DNA of 64,000 bases from Ianthella basta (GCA_964019415.1 OZ025871.1:4370129-4434128), one strand, 5' to 3'. Shown: positions 47,042-58,860, counted from the first letter of the stretch. The notes: generated from the sequence alone by a model not told the origin. Made by a program: numbers and translations.

Positions 47042-47679
47042 GTGAGTGGTGCATAGTCAGTCTCCTCATGCAGTGTCTGTGCTGTGTCTGTCAGTCCTCA
47101 GTCAGTTGTATCAGAGAAGCAGCACCTCATTCCCCAGCTGGCTGTGCTGGGTTGGGTGGGGCTAGCTCTCTCTTGTGTGTGAACCGTGTATCACCTGTAC
47201 GTGGTGAAGTGAGCTCCTTGCTTGACTGCCTTGAACTGCAGTGCTGTCATTTACTACATGAGTGGGCATGTGTAGCACCCAATGTACATGTATCAGGACC
47301 TACATTGCTGCCTGAATGCTGTAGTGCAGTCAGTTGAGGTGTAGTGGAGTGCAGATATGCTACTAGATATCTACTAGATATGGTGGTATTGTCCTAACAC
47401 TTGAGCACTAGTTTATGGATCCAAATAAGACATTTATCCCTCGTGTGTGTAAGGTATGTAAGTACATTACTGTGTGTGGTTAGACTTTGGAATACATTCC
47501 CATTGTGTGCAAGGAGACCTCCTTATTCATCCCAGTCACTCAAGCACACCACCTTCCCCTCTTGCCCTGTGTGTGTCTGTCTGTTCACATGCTGTGGTGT
47601 TTGGTCACCTCCTGTAGAGTGAGCCTCATGTAGTGAGATGTCCACTTTCTCTGTCCTTGTCTGTTTCACTCACACACAG

Positions 47680-47765
47680 GTGACACCTCATCAGGTGATG
47701 CTCCTCACTCAACAGGTTCCCAGCCAACTAATGAGGACACAGTGATGGACCTGGACAGGACTGAG
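47680..47765 (+). CDS. NLR gene model exon 14, hydrophilic linker
   Basis: Phase 1-to-0, acceptor CACACACAG, donor GAG|GTGAGT. It reads GDTSSGDAPHSTGSQPTNED and ends MDLDRTE. Low-complexity Ser/Thr/Asp. It starts the disordered tail after the LRRs. Confidence 0.6.
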
Positions 47766-48519
47766 GTGAGTGACATTTCAGAGAGCAGTCTACATTGTAC
47801 CATTTCCAACACAACGCCACAGTAGAGCCTGCCCTGTCCTTTGCCCTCCTTGTCCTGTCCTGCATGGTGTCTGCAATGTGACTGTTTACCTGTACATTGT
47901 CTAACATGTCCTGTGAGTCCCTATACTGGACAGACTGGGACATACTCAGGACATCACTCATACATACATGCACTTTAATCAGTTGCTAACTAGTTAAGCT
48001 ACAATTCTCAGTTCTCAGTTATTATTCATCAGCTACTGTACCTTTGTTTATGGTTCATACTTTATCACCAGTTGTCACTGGTTATGTAACGCCAGCCCTC
48101 ACATGATCCTTCACATGGCAAGTAGGCTAACAAGATGGACAAAGAGATTGGTACTCTCTCAAACTGTTTTGTTAGTGATTTTACGTGTGTACTATGTTTT
48201 GTTTCATGAGATACTGCACATGTATAGTGATTACTGATCTTCCCAATGATTGGACCCATTTCCATTCCAACTGTTCATTGACCAGTTGTCAGGTTTACTG
48301 CCAGTTATTACAGTACCAGTTACCAGTTATGGTCCACTGAGTTCACAGCTCTACATACTGTTTGTCTCCATTGGATGTGGACATCCTCTGTGTGTCCCCT
48401 CACAAACACGTCCACCCGTAGTCCTGTCTCTGTCTGTCTAGACATTACTGAAACATGTGGTACTCTATGCATGGACTCTACTGGATCCTTCTCCTAGGTC
48501 AGGTGCTCTTTGACAGGTG

Positions 48520-49020
48520 TTGGCAATCATTTTAGTACTCTTTCTGGCCACGCACATCACATTCGACTTCTTCCAATTCATTGTTAGGTCCAATCTGATC
48601 AGTGCCTCCTGCATTGCCTTCACACAGTGCTTCTTTCATCTCTGCCGTACTATATACAGTGTGCATTGCATCCACATTGTGCAGTAGTGCCTCTTTTATC
48701 TCTGCCATGCTACAGTTTATGATTAATTAGCATAATCCCTTTCACTGCTAAACCACCTGCCGCTGGTGTAGTCACTAGTCAAGGCAAATAGGAGTGTTGT
48801 GTGGTTCTTGTCTTTGTGTGCCACTCCATTGTCCGATTAGCAGTGGTGGCGACAGTCATTTTAGTACTCTTTCACTTTAGTACTCACACATTACATTCGA
48901 TTTCTTCCAATTAATTCACCGTTAGTTCCCACCTGATCACTGCCTCCTGCACTGCACTGCACTGCATTCAGTGCATCCACACTGTGCAGTAGTGCCTCTT
49001 TCATCTCTGCCGTGCTACAA
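48520..49020. repeat. Intronic tandem repeat, two copies
   Basis: 48520-48720 and 48845-49020 share ATTTTAGTACTCTTTC, TTCTTCCAATT, CTGATCA.TGCCTCCTGCA and GTGCAGTAGTGCCTCTTT. The period is about 320 bases. Noncoding. Confidence 0.8.
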
Positions 49021-49236
49021 CTTAACAACAAATTTACCAAAATATATTGTACGTAATAACTAATGTAATCAATGTGTGCCACTCCATTGTGTTAGCAGTG
49101 GTGTTGAGTGATAAGGTGCTGCAGTGACATCTGCAGACAACATGTTTGTGTTGATGTTGTGTGCTGAAGGGTGGATACACCTATAGCCTCAGTGAGCATG
49201 CAGTGCTGCCTCCATCCCCACCTCACATCACTACAG

Positions 49237-49348
49237 GTCTCCTCTGTGAGACAGACCCCCTGCCAGTCAGTGAGGAGCCAAGTGGGAGCCTTCCCCACTG
49301 GAGCTGCAGTGGGAGGTGATGGGGGAGCAGTGGACCCACCCACACAAG
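49237..49348 (+). CDS. NLR gene model exon 15, tail
   Basis: Phase 0-to-1, acceptor ACTACAG, donor CAAG|GTACTG. It reads VSSVRQTPCQSVRSQVGAF and ends DPPTQ. Gly/Ala/Pro-rich. An extended version starting at about 49170 is possible but does not keep the phase. Confidence 0.5.
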
Positions 49349-49638
49349 GTACTGAACAATGTTAAGAATTGAATTCTAATTACAGCTGCAAACTGTAAGT
49401 ACAACTGCGGAAGCTGTAACCATTCCTGTGCAGTGCCAGACCTCATGCACACTACATGTTCACACTACAACAGACACCTCCCTTTGAGTGTGACACTTAC
49501 CTACACTGTGTTCTTGCTACTATTAGTTACTTGATATGGTGTACACCATATTTTGTGGGTTAGCTACTAAAGTCAGTCCCACTGCTAGGGTGTAGTCTGC
49601 TAGGTTACTGACTGTCCTCTCCTTCACTACTCACTCAG

Positions 49639-49755
49639 GTCCTCCTCCACAAAGAAGGGGTCCATTCCCTCACCCCCAGGCCTTTGCTCAAAGACCGATG
49701 TTCACTGACCCTTCTGTTATAGGGTATCCACCACACATTGCCGGACAGTATCAAG
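49639..49755 (+). CDS. NLR gene model exon 16, proline-rich tail repeat
   Basis: Phase 1-1, 117 bases, acceptor TCACTCAG, donor CAAG|GTGTGT. It reads PPPQRRGPFPHPQAFAQRP, then MFTDPSVIGYPPHIAGQYQ. The exons at 50578 and 51585 have the same length, phase and ending (MxTDPxxxGYxxHxxGQ), so these are tandem exon duplicates. Confidence 0.65.
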
Positions 49756-50037
49756 GTGTGTGTATGCGTGCACATGCAGGTGGTTTGGTGTGTGGTTTGA
49801 GGAAGTATTTTATGTGTGTCTTTGTGTTCACTCACTGTCCGTAGCAGTAGTGATTGAGTTGTTATTGGCATGTGTATACTGTATAAATGTGAGAGTGCAC
49901 TGCATTCTACACCTGGTACAGACACTGTAGTGTTTGTTGTGTGCTGTGCATTGTGAGTTGGCATGGTGAGTGCTAACTGCAAGTTCTTTCCAACTAGTGT
50001 GTTCACTGAATTGCATGTCACTGTCTTCCCATCTCAG

Positions 50038-50134
50038 CCCCCCCCTCCAATGAGCTGTAGACAGACTCCCTTCCCTCGACCACATGATTCAATACAGACG
50101 TTCCCTAACCCGTCTGGTGTGGGACAACTCCAAG
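50038..50134 (+). pseudogene. Proline-rich exon with C8 frameshift
   Basis: Acceptor ATCTCAG, donor CAAG|GTACTG. It reads PPPMSCRQTPFPRPHDSIQ and ends GVGQLQ, a relative of the other tail exons. It is 97 bases long, one more than the phase 1-1 rule allows, and begins with eight C. With seven C it would fit. As given, in-phase entry meets a TAG within ten codons. Skipping it keeps the frame. Confidence 0.55.
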
Positions 50135-50317
50135 GTACTGTAGTGGTGGGTGTGTAGTATAATCGTGGTTGGTGTGGTGGGTGTGGAGGGTGTGGTGGGT
50201 GTGGTTGTGTATGGGTGCAGGTGTGAAAGTGTGCAATTGCTTGGTTGTTTCAATATGATGTGCAACTATCATTTCAATTCCACATCTTATCATTCCCATT
50301 CCCATTGTACTTCACAG

Positions 50318-50389
50318 TTGGACCTGTTCATACTCCTTATGGTAGTAATTACATTCACAGTCCTCAAGGCTGGCCACCGTCAAACCAAG
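50318..50389 (+). CDS. NLR gene model exon 18, tail
   Basis: Phase 1-1, 72 bases, acceptor CTTCACAG, donor CAAG|GTGAGG. It reads VGPVHTPYGSNYIHSPQGW and ends PPSNQ. Confidence 0.55.
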
Positions 50390-50577
50390 GTGAGGTGTGC
50401 TGTCAGTGGGAACCGTGAAGTGAAATTTGTGCTAATTCTGTTATCACGTACACTGTATGAACTGATTGTAGTTCAGTAGTTGTTGGTTGTTGTCTGAGTA
50501 GATTCTTGATGGTGTGCATGTCTTCCTGACTGCATGGAGTGCTCACTGATGCCCTTCTCTCTTTCTTCCTCACTCAG

Positions 50578-50694
50578 TTCCCCCTCTTCCGAGATGGCCT
50601 CTGCGCCCCCACCAACAGCCATTTGCTCCAAGACAGATGTTCACTGACCCGTTTGCTACAGGGTACCATCAACACATTGTGGGCCAGCGACAAG
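50578..50694 (+). CDS. NLR gene model exon 19, proline-rich tail repeat
   Basis: Phase 1-1, 117 bases. It reads VPPLPRWPLRPHQQPFAPRQ, then MFTDPFATGYHQHIVGQRQ. The intron before it (50440-50577) is also repeated before the 51585 exon, so exon and intron were duplicated together. Confidence 0.65.
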
Positions 50695-50719
50695 GTGAGC
50701 ATATAATGTGCAGTGTGAG

Positions 50720-50750
<31 letters not shown>

Positions 50751-50815
50751 CGTGTGTGTGTGTGTGGTGTGTGTGTGTGTGTGTGTGAGGTATGTGTGCG
50801 CGCGCGCGTGCGTGT
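50720..50815. repeat. TG/GC dinucleotide microsatellite
   Basis: Alternating purine-pyrimidine TG with CGCG steps (TGCGCGCGCGCGTGCG near 50795), a sequence prone to Z-DNA. It begins about 25 bases after the donor of the tail exon ending at 50694. Confidence 0.9.
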
Positions 50816-51254
50816 GCATGTTTCCACTGAAGCATGTTATGCTACAGCATGTGGCCTGTCCACTACAACTCTACTATACTGTCACTTGGCATGCACTAAC
50901 CAGTACTTACATACAATATCTGTTTATGAGTGTACTCTTCTAAGCTATGTATGCTACTGTTGCTAAAGTACATCAAAATGAGGAGAGTGTTTCTGGTTGT
51001 TCAAAAACCAAATACGTGGTTCATTGACATCTGACATAAAGTACAAGGCAGCATTCTGGGTACTCTAGCTCCTTTAAGAGACTCCACTGGTCCCCAGTGG
51101 CCATGCCTAATAGTGGGGACACACTGTAAAATGGGACTGAGAATCTGTGTAAATAGTTTCTCAGCAATGTAGTTCACATAATTCACTGCAGGTTGCCTCC
51201 TCCTTTCCAATTGCTGTTTAGGAGTTGGGAATTGCACCTCTTATGGCTTCCCAG

Positions 51255-51386
51255 AACTCTCAGGGAGTGCCGTTGCCCCTCCCCCTCCTGCCCCACCCAT
51301 CTCTGCTCAGGCAGCCCCCGCTCCTCCCCATCATCCTTATAGACCAGACCAAATATCATGGAGGAGACCTACTGTACCACTGACCA
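51255..51386 (+). CDS. NLR gene model exon 20, proline-rich tail
   Basis: Phase 1-1, 132 bases, acceptor CTTCCCAG, donor ACCA|GTGAGC. It reads ELSGSAVAPPPPAPPISAQ, then APPHHPYRPDQISW and ends VPLT. The PPPP and PPxP words could bind SH3, WW or EVH1 domains. The frame remains open beyond the donor. Confidence 0.55.
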
Positions 51387-51584
51387 GTGAGCACTGCAGT
51401 TCTAAGAGGGTTAAAAATGATAAATTGTGTCTGATTCTGTTCCACGTACACTGTATGAACTGATAGTGTTAATTGTTGTATTTGGTATTTGGTGTGTGTT
51501 GTCTGAGCAGAGTTTTGATTTGTGCATTTCTTCCCGACTGCATGGATTGCTTACTGATGTTCATTTCCTTCCTTCCTCACTCAG

Positions 51585-51701
51585 TTCCCCCTCCGCTGAG
51601 ATGTGCTCCCCTCCCTCAACCACAGCCCTGTGCTCCAAGGCAGATGTACACTGACCCGTCTGCTACAGGGTACCACCCACACAATGTGGGACAACACCAA
51701 G
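51585..51701 (+). CDS. NLR gene model exon 21, proline-rich tail repeat
   Basis: Phase 1-1, 117 bases. It reads VPPPLRCAPLPQPQPCAPRQ, then MYTDPSATGYHPHNVGQHQ. Closest sister is the 50578 exon. Confidence 0.65.
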
Positions 51702-51805
51702 GTGAGTTTGTGAAGTGTGATGTGCAGTGTGGGTACATGTGTGTGTGTTTGAACAGGTCATGTAAGTTGCATATGTTGTATGGGATGTGGTGAAGTACTA
51801 TCATA

Positions 51806-51985
51806 CAGTGAAACTTGGCTAAGGCAGCCACCTGTGGGCCAGTTTGAACTGACCTTTATAGAGAGGTGGCTGGCTGCTCTACAGAGGTAGATTGACAATG
51901 TTTTAGTGCTATTTGTGGCAGGGAGGCTGGCCGCTTTAGAGAGGTGACTGCCTAACTCAGTCACCATCTTAGACAGGTTCCACTG
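51806..51985. mobile_element. mariner-like MITE
   Basis: The TA-flanked ends CAGTGAAACTTGGCTAAG and CTTAGACAGGTTCCACTG are diverged inverted repeats with the CAGTG tips seen also at 18678-19336. Inside are further GGCTGGC/GCCAGCC pairings. 180 bases, no coding. Confidence 0.65.
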
Positions 51986-52305
51986 TATTACTGCTCTGAT
52001 AAAGCTTGAATTTGTGCATCATGCATTATACATCAATGCAGTTTTCATTCTGAATTGCACACCACGTGCAGTATTGGTGGCTGTCCGTAGCATGTAGATT
52101 GATATGTACGTACGTATAAAGTCTGTAGCTCTCTGAAATATGCTTTATTGTATAAATGACGGCTGAAGAAATTGACTCTCATCTGAATACTGCACTGCAT
52201 GGCTTCTGTTCCTGTACTTGTCATGAACAAGTGACAAGATTGCCTTGTTAGCATTGTCTGTCAATCTCCCTATGCATATTCCATCTCATGTTACTAACTC
52301 TGCAG

Positions 52306-52487
52306 TGACTGTCCCTCCAACTGCTGATGTACCAGGACCCTCAGGCTTGACATATGCTTCCAACATGGTCTCTGGTGACTACAGAACACTTGGGAAGAGA
52401 CAAGACAACTCAAATGTTGCAGAAAGCACTGCAGCAAAGCGACATGAAGGTGTCAGTCCTGACAGAGGGCATCCACACCGACATTGA
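52306..52487 (+). CDS. NLR gene model last exon
   Basis: The acceptor CTCTGCAG opens in phase 1 and the frame reads VTVPPTADVPGPSGLTYAS, then SGDYRTLGKRQD, to a TGA at 52485-52487 (ending GHPHRH). A donor-like AAA|GTGAGC starts two bases after the stop, and another frame in the second half (VSVLTEGIHTDIE) is also open, so an alternative continuation exists. The chain length with this stop is a multiple of three. Confidence 0.5.
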
Positions 52488-52799
52488 AAGTGAGCTCATT
52501 CACTCTCTGTCATCTGTCTGCGGGTAGCAGCTACTCTTGTGTCTAGTAAAGATGTTTGTGACACACTGTTGTAGTATGATGGTACTGTACATGTGTATAC
52601 ACCATGCTCACAATGCAGCCAACTACAACAATGTTGGGTAACAGATTCATGTACATTATATTTCACAGTTCACATTACCCTTCACATTCGAAAACACACA
52701 TCCCCATAGATACGTATACCCACCCACACACTCACCTATACAAACACACACTATTATAGATTTACACCCACACTTAAATACACGGTCATATATAAACAG

Positions 52800-52880
52800 T
52801 CATACATGCACACACACACATACACACACACACATGCGCGTGTGCACACACACACACACACACACATGCGTGCATGCACA
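52800..52880. repeat. (CA)n-rich microsatellite
   Basis: Interrupted CACACA runs with GCGCGTG and GCATGCA breaks. Confidence 0.9.
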
Positions 52881-52949
52881 CACTTAAAACACATACCCAT
52901 AGATACCCACCCACACACTCACCTATACAAACACGCACTCTATTATTAA

Positions 52950-53603
52950 CCCTTTAGCGCCCAATGACACCTTTAGGTGTCATAAAACGCAATGTCGTTA
53001 AGGCCCATTGACACCTAAAGGTGTCATAACTAAAGAGGCCTAAAAAACGTCGCTGCTTCAGTGGTTACAAGTCTTCTACGCAAGCAACGGTTTCCAAGGA
53101 CATGTACCAGTAGAAAAAGCTTCTTTCAGCGAGCGTACCTTGTCTTCTGGTCGCACAAGCTGCGTGCAAGCAACTGCTTTAGTTCGAGCGACATAACGCC
53201 GTGTCCTTTCTCGTTTGTAGTTAAAGCCAAAGAACGCGCGCTGTGTAAGGAAATGGTGAAGTACGGGCTCTACATCTTCCTGTGATACTGCGCCAACAAT
53301 TCGCTTACGTTGGTACTTACATCGTCACGTTTCATGGCCGAGAAAAAGCTTGAAGAGTAGGCGTGCGACGTCTTCCTCAATGGCACCACGCACTCGCGCG
53401 AAGTGTCTGGATTTGGTTCAACTACACTGTCAAACGTCATGCAGTATATCACTCTACACTACCTTTCTCCTTATGTCGCTGTTTGGGCGAAGGAATGACC
53501 AGAAAGCGTGAAAATTTAGTGCACAATATCTTCGTGTGCGCAGCCATTTTTAAACTCGGGCATTTAGAGTATGGCGCGAATTTTAAACTTGAGCACTATA
53601 GGG
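52950..53603. mobile_element. piggyBac-like MITE, family member 2
   Basis: Its ends CCCTTTAGCGC and GCACTATAGGG are flanked exactly by TTAA (52946-52949 and 53604-53607). The left end carries GACACCTTTAGGTGTC, the same design as GACGCCTGTAGGCGTC in the 18781 element. Interior CpG-rich, no transposase. Inserted in a CA-rich repeat region. Confidence 0.85.
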
Positions 53604-54021
53604 TTAATTTACACCCACACTTGCATATAAACACACATGCACACGCATGTGCACACACACACACACGCACAATCACAAGCATTGCTCTAGATCTGTGTGT
53701 TACAGCGAGCCTTTCGCAGGATGCCACTGCAAAGTTTAGCTCTGAATGAATGTTGTTGCCAATGCCAGCCCCCCCACACTCACCTATACAAACACGCACT
53801 GTACACGTACAGTTATGTGTATCACTGATGAGCAGTGTCACCTAACCTGTTTATATGCATAAGAAGAACTGGCTAGCCACCTGCAGGGAAGAACAGTTGG
53901 TCAAGGTCAAAGTTCATTCCTGTGTATGTGGGTGTGGCCCTTTCTCAGTTTTACTAGTCTGTTGTGCTTGCTTGAATGCATTAGAGCATATGCATGTCTG
54001 TGGGTGGCTGTGTGTCTGCAG

Positions 54022-54131
54022 CCTGGGAACAAGGGACTTCCTTCAATTAACTAACGCAGACATTCCCATAACTGTCAGATGTGCTAAGGCTTGGCTACAG
54101 AAAGTAGTACTTACTATCACTCAAAGCTCAG
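54022..54131 (+). CDS. Isolated exon candidate
   Basis: Between GTCTGCAG and CTCAG|GTACAC one frame (phase 2-to-1) is open: LGTRDFLQLTNADIPITV, then KAWLQKVVLTITQ. Splice phases do not join it to 52306-52487 or 55270-55339. Unknown product. Confidence 0.25.
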
Positions 54132-54657
54132 GTACACCCATAGTACATGTGCAGTGTACAGATTACATGCAACCAGCAGTAGTGTAGCACCAACATAACA
54201 CCACAACAGCAGCTCATGTCACAGTGTATAGTGTGTAAAATATCATTAACAACACACACCCACACAAGGTGCACTCCAGAGTCATTCCCTCTAATTTGCA
54301 TACGTAGGTGCTGTGCACAAAATGCCGTTGATGGTGTCAAGATATACTGTACCACAAATAATTTGGTGCCTTCTAATTCACTTTGTAACTCATTCATTCA
54401 AACCTGTGTGGATCTGAGCACTACTCGTGTTTCCTACCAGTATACTGATACCATGTGCAACTTCACTATAAATCTGCACATGTACAGAGTGTTAGTGTAT
54501 TTTGAACACTATACCATTTTGTGTATGCTATGTATAAATATTTCTGTGTATTGCACCTCCAACCACCTTGTGCATTGCAGACTCAGTGGAGTGACCTCTT
54601 TGAGTAAATTCTACTTATATAAGCCTTGTCTGAGCTATGTCTATACTTTGTGTGTGT

Positions 54658-54950
54658 GGGGCTGTGTGGTGGTGTTAGTATTGATGCTATGTGGTGGTGT
54701 TAGTATTGATGCTGTGTGGTGGTGTTAGTATTGATACTGTGTGGTGGTGTTAGTATTGATGCTGTGTGGTGGTGTTAGTATTGATGCTGTGTGGTGGTGT
54801 TAGTACTGATGCTGTGTGGTGGTGTTAGTATTGATACTGTGTGGTGGTGTTAGTATTGATGCTGTGTGGTGGTGTTAGTATTGATGCTGTGTGGTGGTGT
54901 TAGTATTGATGCTATGTGGTGGTGTTAGTATTGATGCTATGTGGTGGTAG
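54658..54950. repeat. 25-bp minisatellite
   Basis: About 12 near-identical units of TGTGTGGTGGTGTTAGTATTGATGC with few changes (A/G at the GATACT/GATGCT site). Likely length-variable. Confidence 0.95.
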
Positions 54951-55086
54951 TAGTACAATCTTAACAGTTTTTTGTTTGTAGTACAGTTTGGCCATGCATA
55001 TTTTGAAGTGATATTAAATTGTGTGCGTACACATGTAATCATGGCATTAGTACATGAGCAATTGTATATTATGTGTGTCTGGTAGC

Positions 55087-55088
<2 letters not shown>

Positions 55089-55160
<72 letters not shown>
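55089..55160. repeat. (TG)n microsatellite
   Basis: About 36 TG units, then GCGTGCGCACGCATGCATG. Confidence 0.95.
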
Positions 55161-55164
<4 letters not shown>

Positions 55165-55269
55165 CGCACGCATGCATGTAATATGTCTGTGTGTATGTGA
55201 TGAGTGTACACATTTTGTTTGGGTTTGTACCTTTCATTCACCTGCTGACCTCTCACGTTCTCTGTACAG

Positions 55270-55339
55270 TTCACTCAGTGCAGGAGAACTAATGACAAGA
55301 TTGACCTGTGAAGGAGAAGATCTTGCAATTGACTTTTAG
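55270..55339 (+). CDS. Possible terminal exon
   Basis: After CTGTACAG a phase-2 frame reads SLSAGELMTRLTCEGEDLAI and ends DF-stop at 55337-55339. No compatible upstream exon was found, so it is weakly supported. Confidence 0.25.
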
Positions 55340-55514
55340 TGTACACCTAGCTTAGCTGGACCTAAGTTTGCAGTACTCCATAATTATTATAATTTTATTT
55401 TACTATTTAGCAGTTGTTTGCATGACTTGTAGTGAAGTGTGTGATTTCTGTGTAAAAAGTGACACCAGTAATGTTTCCTTGTATCAGCTACAATGACTTT
55501 GTGGTAATTGTACA

Positions 55515-55830
55515 CTACATCTTGCAGTGTGTAGAGTGGCTAGTGTGTAGGTGTATGTGAGCGGGCATTGCATTGCATGTGCCACTTTCCTCCATGCCAA
55601 TATATAATATGACGTAGCCCAGACCCACTTCCAGCCATTATACGTATATTGTGCAAAGGGCCCTTTGCACAATATAAATAGCTGGAAGTGCATGGCGAGG
55701 TCTGGGCTATATTAGCAAGCCAATATCTGTAGGGACATCATACACCACATCTGTGCTGTGTGGCATTTGTAGGTGTGTGTGGTGGACATATTGCATGGCT
55801 CCTGGTTATCTGCTTGCATGTGTTGGCATA
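55515..55830. repeat. Hairpin repeat family, copy 1
   Basis: It contains an imperfect hairpin: CCCAGACCCACTTCCAGCC against GCTGGAAGTGC...GGTCTGGGC, around GGGCCC (about 55616-55710). Copies 2 and 3 lie at 60225-60600 and 60725-61060, with flanks TGTGTAGGTGTATGTGAG and GTGTGGCATTTGTAGGTGTG in common. MITE-like. Confidence 0.8.
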
Positions 55831-57348
55831 AAATTACATAGACAATTGTAAACAGCTACATCGATCCCCTGTCATGATCATCGTGCAGTCCATGTTAATG
55901 CATGCAGTCTAGCTTCTTCATTAATGCATAATGCGTTATTGATTTGAATGCACATAGACTTCAGACCACATGTAAACCTTAGTGTCTTTCCTTGTGCATG
56001 AACATGGCACAGGTGCAAGTATGCTTGCCAAGTGTGTTCTTTGTTTTGTATAGTGCCAATTGCCAGTCTATAACCCATTTAAGGTTTATATACTCACCAT
56101 GTCCTATAGCTCAGCTGGTTTCCAAACATGAGCAGCTGTCCAGTCCCGGTCCCAATTTGATGCATACCTGAAGATTGATGTGGATGGGGAGTGGGGACTG
56201 GTATGCTGTGACCTTATTAGGAAAGACTTCTGCCAAGATAAAGTTCAGATACTAATAGTAGTAGACACAATACAGGTATTATGTCAGCAGCACTACAAAG
56301 TGGATGGAACCCATCTCTTGATTGATACAAATGCATGTTAATTATTTCACTAATATGCCACATAATGATTATAGTTTCTCATGCAAACAATCTCATGGTT
56401 GTTCAGTCAGGCTCATTTGAGTTATTTCCATAATTATGACATATTTATGAAACATGAGTGCCCTCCCCTTCCCTCCAGTGAGAAACGAGCAGCAGTTCTG
56501 AGGATGTATCACATAGTGTAAAGGAGATTGTTTTGGCTATATTGTCAAGTCTTTTGCTGTGTTCTTACTAATCAGCAGGCAATGGCAAAGGGAAATGCAG
56601 ATCAAGGGACAGTGCTCCTTTTACAGCAAGGAAGGGGAGGGGCAACTGCTAACAAGTGATGATGGTGTGGTGTTCTTTGAGTGTGTCTTTAGTTGTTAGA
56701 ATGTAATTATGCACAAGATATGTGTCTCCTAGGAGATGGGTTCCGCCTTAGGAATTGAGTTCCCCCTTGTTGGGTTTGACGCTTAGGACCGTGGTTCCAC
56801 CTGCTAGGATACCAGTTCCCCCATATCGGGCACTGTTAAGGGAGGGGGCTAGGGGGGTCATTGTGTTCTTCTGTTGAAGACTTTGGAATTCAAGTGCCTT
56901 GCGTAGTACTAGTATATATATAGGCTCTCAAGGATGACTACGGTTTCATATCCTACAGGAATTTGCTTCTAATATGAGTGCTCCACATGCAAACAGGCTT
57001 CCCAGATATTCATGATATCACAATTCTACATACTCATTACAAGACAATACGTACAGGTAAGTAATAGATGGTAATACATGCTGTATGTAAGTTTGCTACA
57101 AAGTTTAATTGTTAAAGTTAGTAAGTTGGTTAAAATGTTGCTAATAGCTACGTAACTAGCTAACTGCTGTGAAGTAGCATTGGTGGAGATTTAATTACTA
57201 TTCAAACTAGAGCCTATGGGGTAGCTGTGCTATGTGAAATTACTCTTTGCTGTTTTTGCATGTTCTGCATTTCCATGTCTTTGCTTTGTTGTTACTGAAA
57301 GACTTCAGGAAACCTCACACTGCTCATGGCACAACTCTTGACAGGCAG

Positions 57349-57359
57349 AGCATTGTAAC
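57349..57359 (+). repeat. Target-site duplication of Penelope insertion, left
   Basis: AGCATTGTAAC here and again at 59517-59527. In copy A the uninterrupted site AGCATTGTAAC is at 1923-1933. Confidence 0.85.
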
Positions 57360-57599
57360 CTCATCCAAGTTCGTTCGCACTAGCCAAAATTTCACAAGTT
57401 ATCCAGACGTTTCGGCAGCTTGCAGCCACCTTCATCAGTGAATGACAAAATACAGCACTCCTATAGTTTATATACAAATGTTAGTGACAGGTGATGAAAT
57501 GTGGTGACAGTTGATGATGCGACCATGAATAACGTTAAAGTAACAATTTAACAGTCAATGAATTTTGTTAGGCAGTAACAGTAGAGATCCAATAGTAAT

Positions 57600-58860
57600 C
57601 TACTCTAGGAGGGCAGTGTACACCTCAGGCAAGGTTCCCTTCTCCCTATTCAGTGCATCCGGGTTCCGTTGTATATGCCAACTCTCCAATAGGCAGCGTG
57701 TGGTGGCATATGGGTGACAGTCAATTACTTCTGACTTGGTGAGATCCACCAGATGACCTGTTGTGAGGGTGTGTTCTGCGAGGGCCGATGCTGCCACATC
57801 TCCATTCTTCAGGGCACGTCTGTGTTCTGCCAGCCGGTGTTTGAGGCTCCGGCCAGTTTGCCCAATGTACACCTTGGAGCATCCATCACAAGGCACGCTG
57901 TACACAACCCCCTTCCGTTGGTCCATTGGTACTGGATCCTTGGGGTGCACAAGTAAGCTGCGAAGAGTGCTTTGTGGGCGGAAAACCACCTTGATTTCTA
58001 GCGGTGCAAGAATCCGTCTTACTGCCTCCGAAAGACCAGCAATGTAAGGGAGGGTCAGGGTTGTTCTGGGCCTCTGGTCATCCATTTCCCGTCTTGGTCT
58101 CTCCACGTCTGAGGATGAAAGAGTGTTGGCTCTGGTCATGAGGGTCCTTACCACAGCTACCTTGTGTGCCGTTGGGTGGTGGGATGTGACGGAGAGGTAT
58201 TGGTTGGTGTGTGTGGCCTTCCGATACACCGATGTAGTGACAGTGCCATCACAATCCCTGCAAAGCTGTACATCCAGAAAAGGTAGCTTCCTATCACCAG
58301 ACTCCTCCTCCACTGTGAATTGTATGCATGGCTCGATGCAGTTCAGGTGCTTATGGAAGGGCTCGACCATGTCCCTGGGGAGAGCTGTGCACGTATCGTC
58401 TACGTAACGCTTCCAGAAGCGGGGAGGGGAGGGAAATGTGGACAGGGCTCTCTCTTCAACATCCTCCATTACCAGGTTGGCCACAACCACAGACACAGGC
58501 GACCCCATCGCGGTACCATGTACTTGCCGGTACACCTTCCCTCTGAAGGACAGGTAGGTTGCGTCAAGGCACATGGTCAGGAGATCCACGATGTCATCAA
58601 TGTTGAGGTCAGTCCTGTCCTGGAGGGAGGGATCATTCTCCAGTCGGCGGCGGGCTACCTGGACAGCCAGCCCCGTTGGGACACAGGTAAAGAGGGATAC
58701 CACATCAAAGGATAGTAGGATCTCATCCTCTGCCAGGGTCTGTGTCGTGATGAAATCAACAAAGGACTTTGAGTTCCTCGCATAGGAGCTAGTCCGTCCG
58801 ACAAGTGGAGCTAATATGCTGGCCAGGAACTTGGACAGCTGGTATGTCGGAGGTGGTTTT
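57600..58860 (-). CDS. Penelope-like reverse transcriptase with GIY-YIG endonuclease, N-terminally truncated
   Basis: An uninterrupted frame of over 400 residues. RT motifs: LLSFDVVSLFTCVPTGLAV, the GTAMGSPVSVVVANLVME block, catalytic RYVDDT, and RKLPFLDVQLCRD. Then a linker and the GIY-YIG nuclease: GVVYSVPCDGCSKVYIGQTG, RSLKHRLAEHRRAL, ALAEHTLTTGH. Penelope enzymes reverse-transcribe RNA at a nick made by this nuclease. The N-terminal third found in full elements is missing, because the copy joins the inverted one near 58850; the first ~20 codons of the open frame come from that joint. No stop inside, so insertion is recent. Confidence 0.9.

Noticed and set aside
49170..49236. An extra exon before 49237
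   Set aside because: The acceptor (GCTGAAG) is weak, and including it breaks the phase into the next piece.
58320..58715. A 131-codon plus-strand frame
   Set aside because: It is the reverse of the Penelope RT domain.
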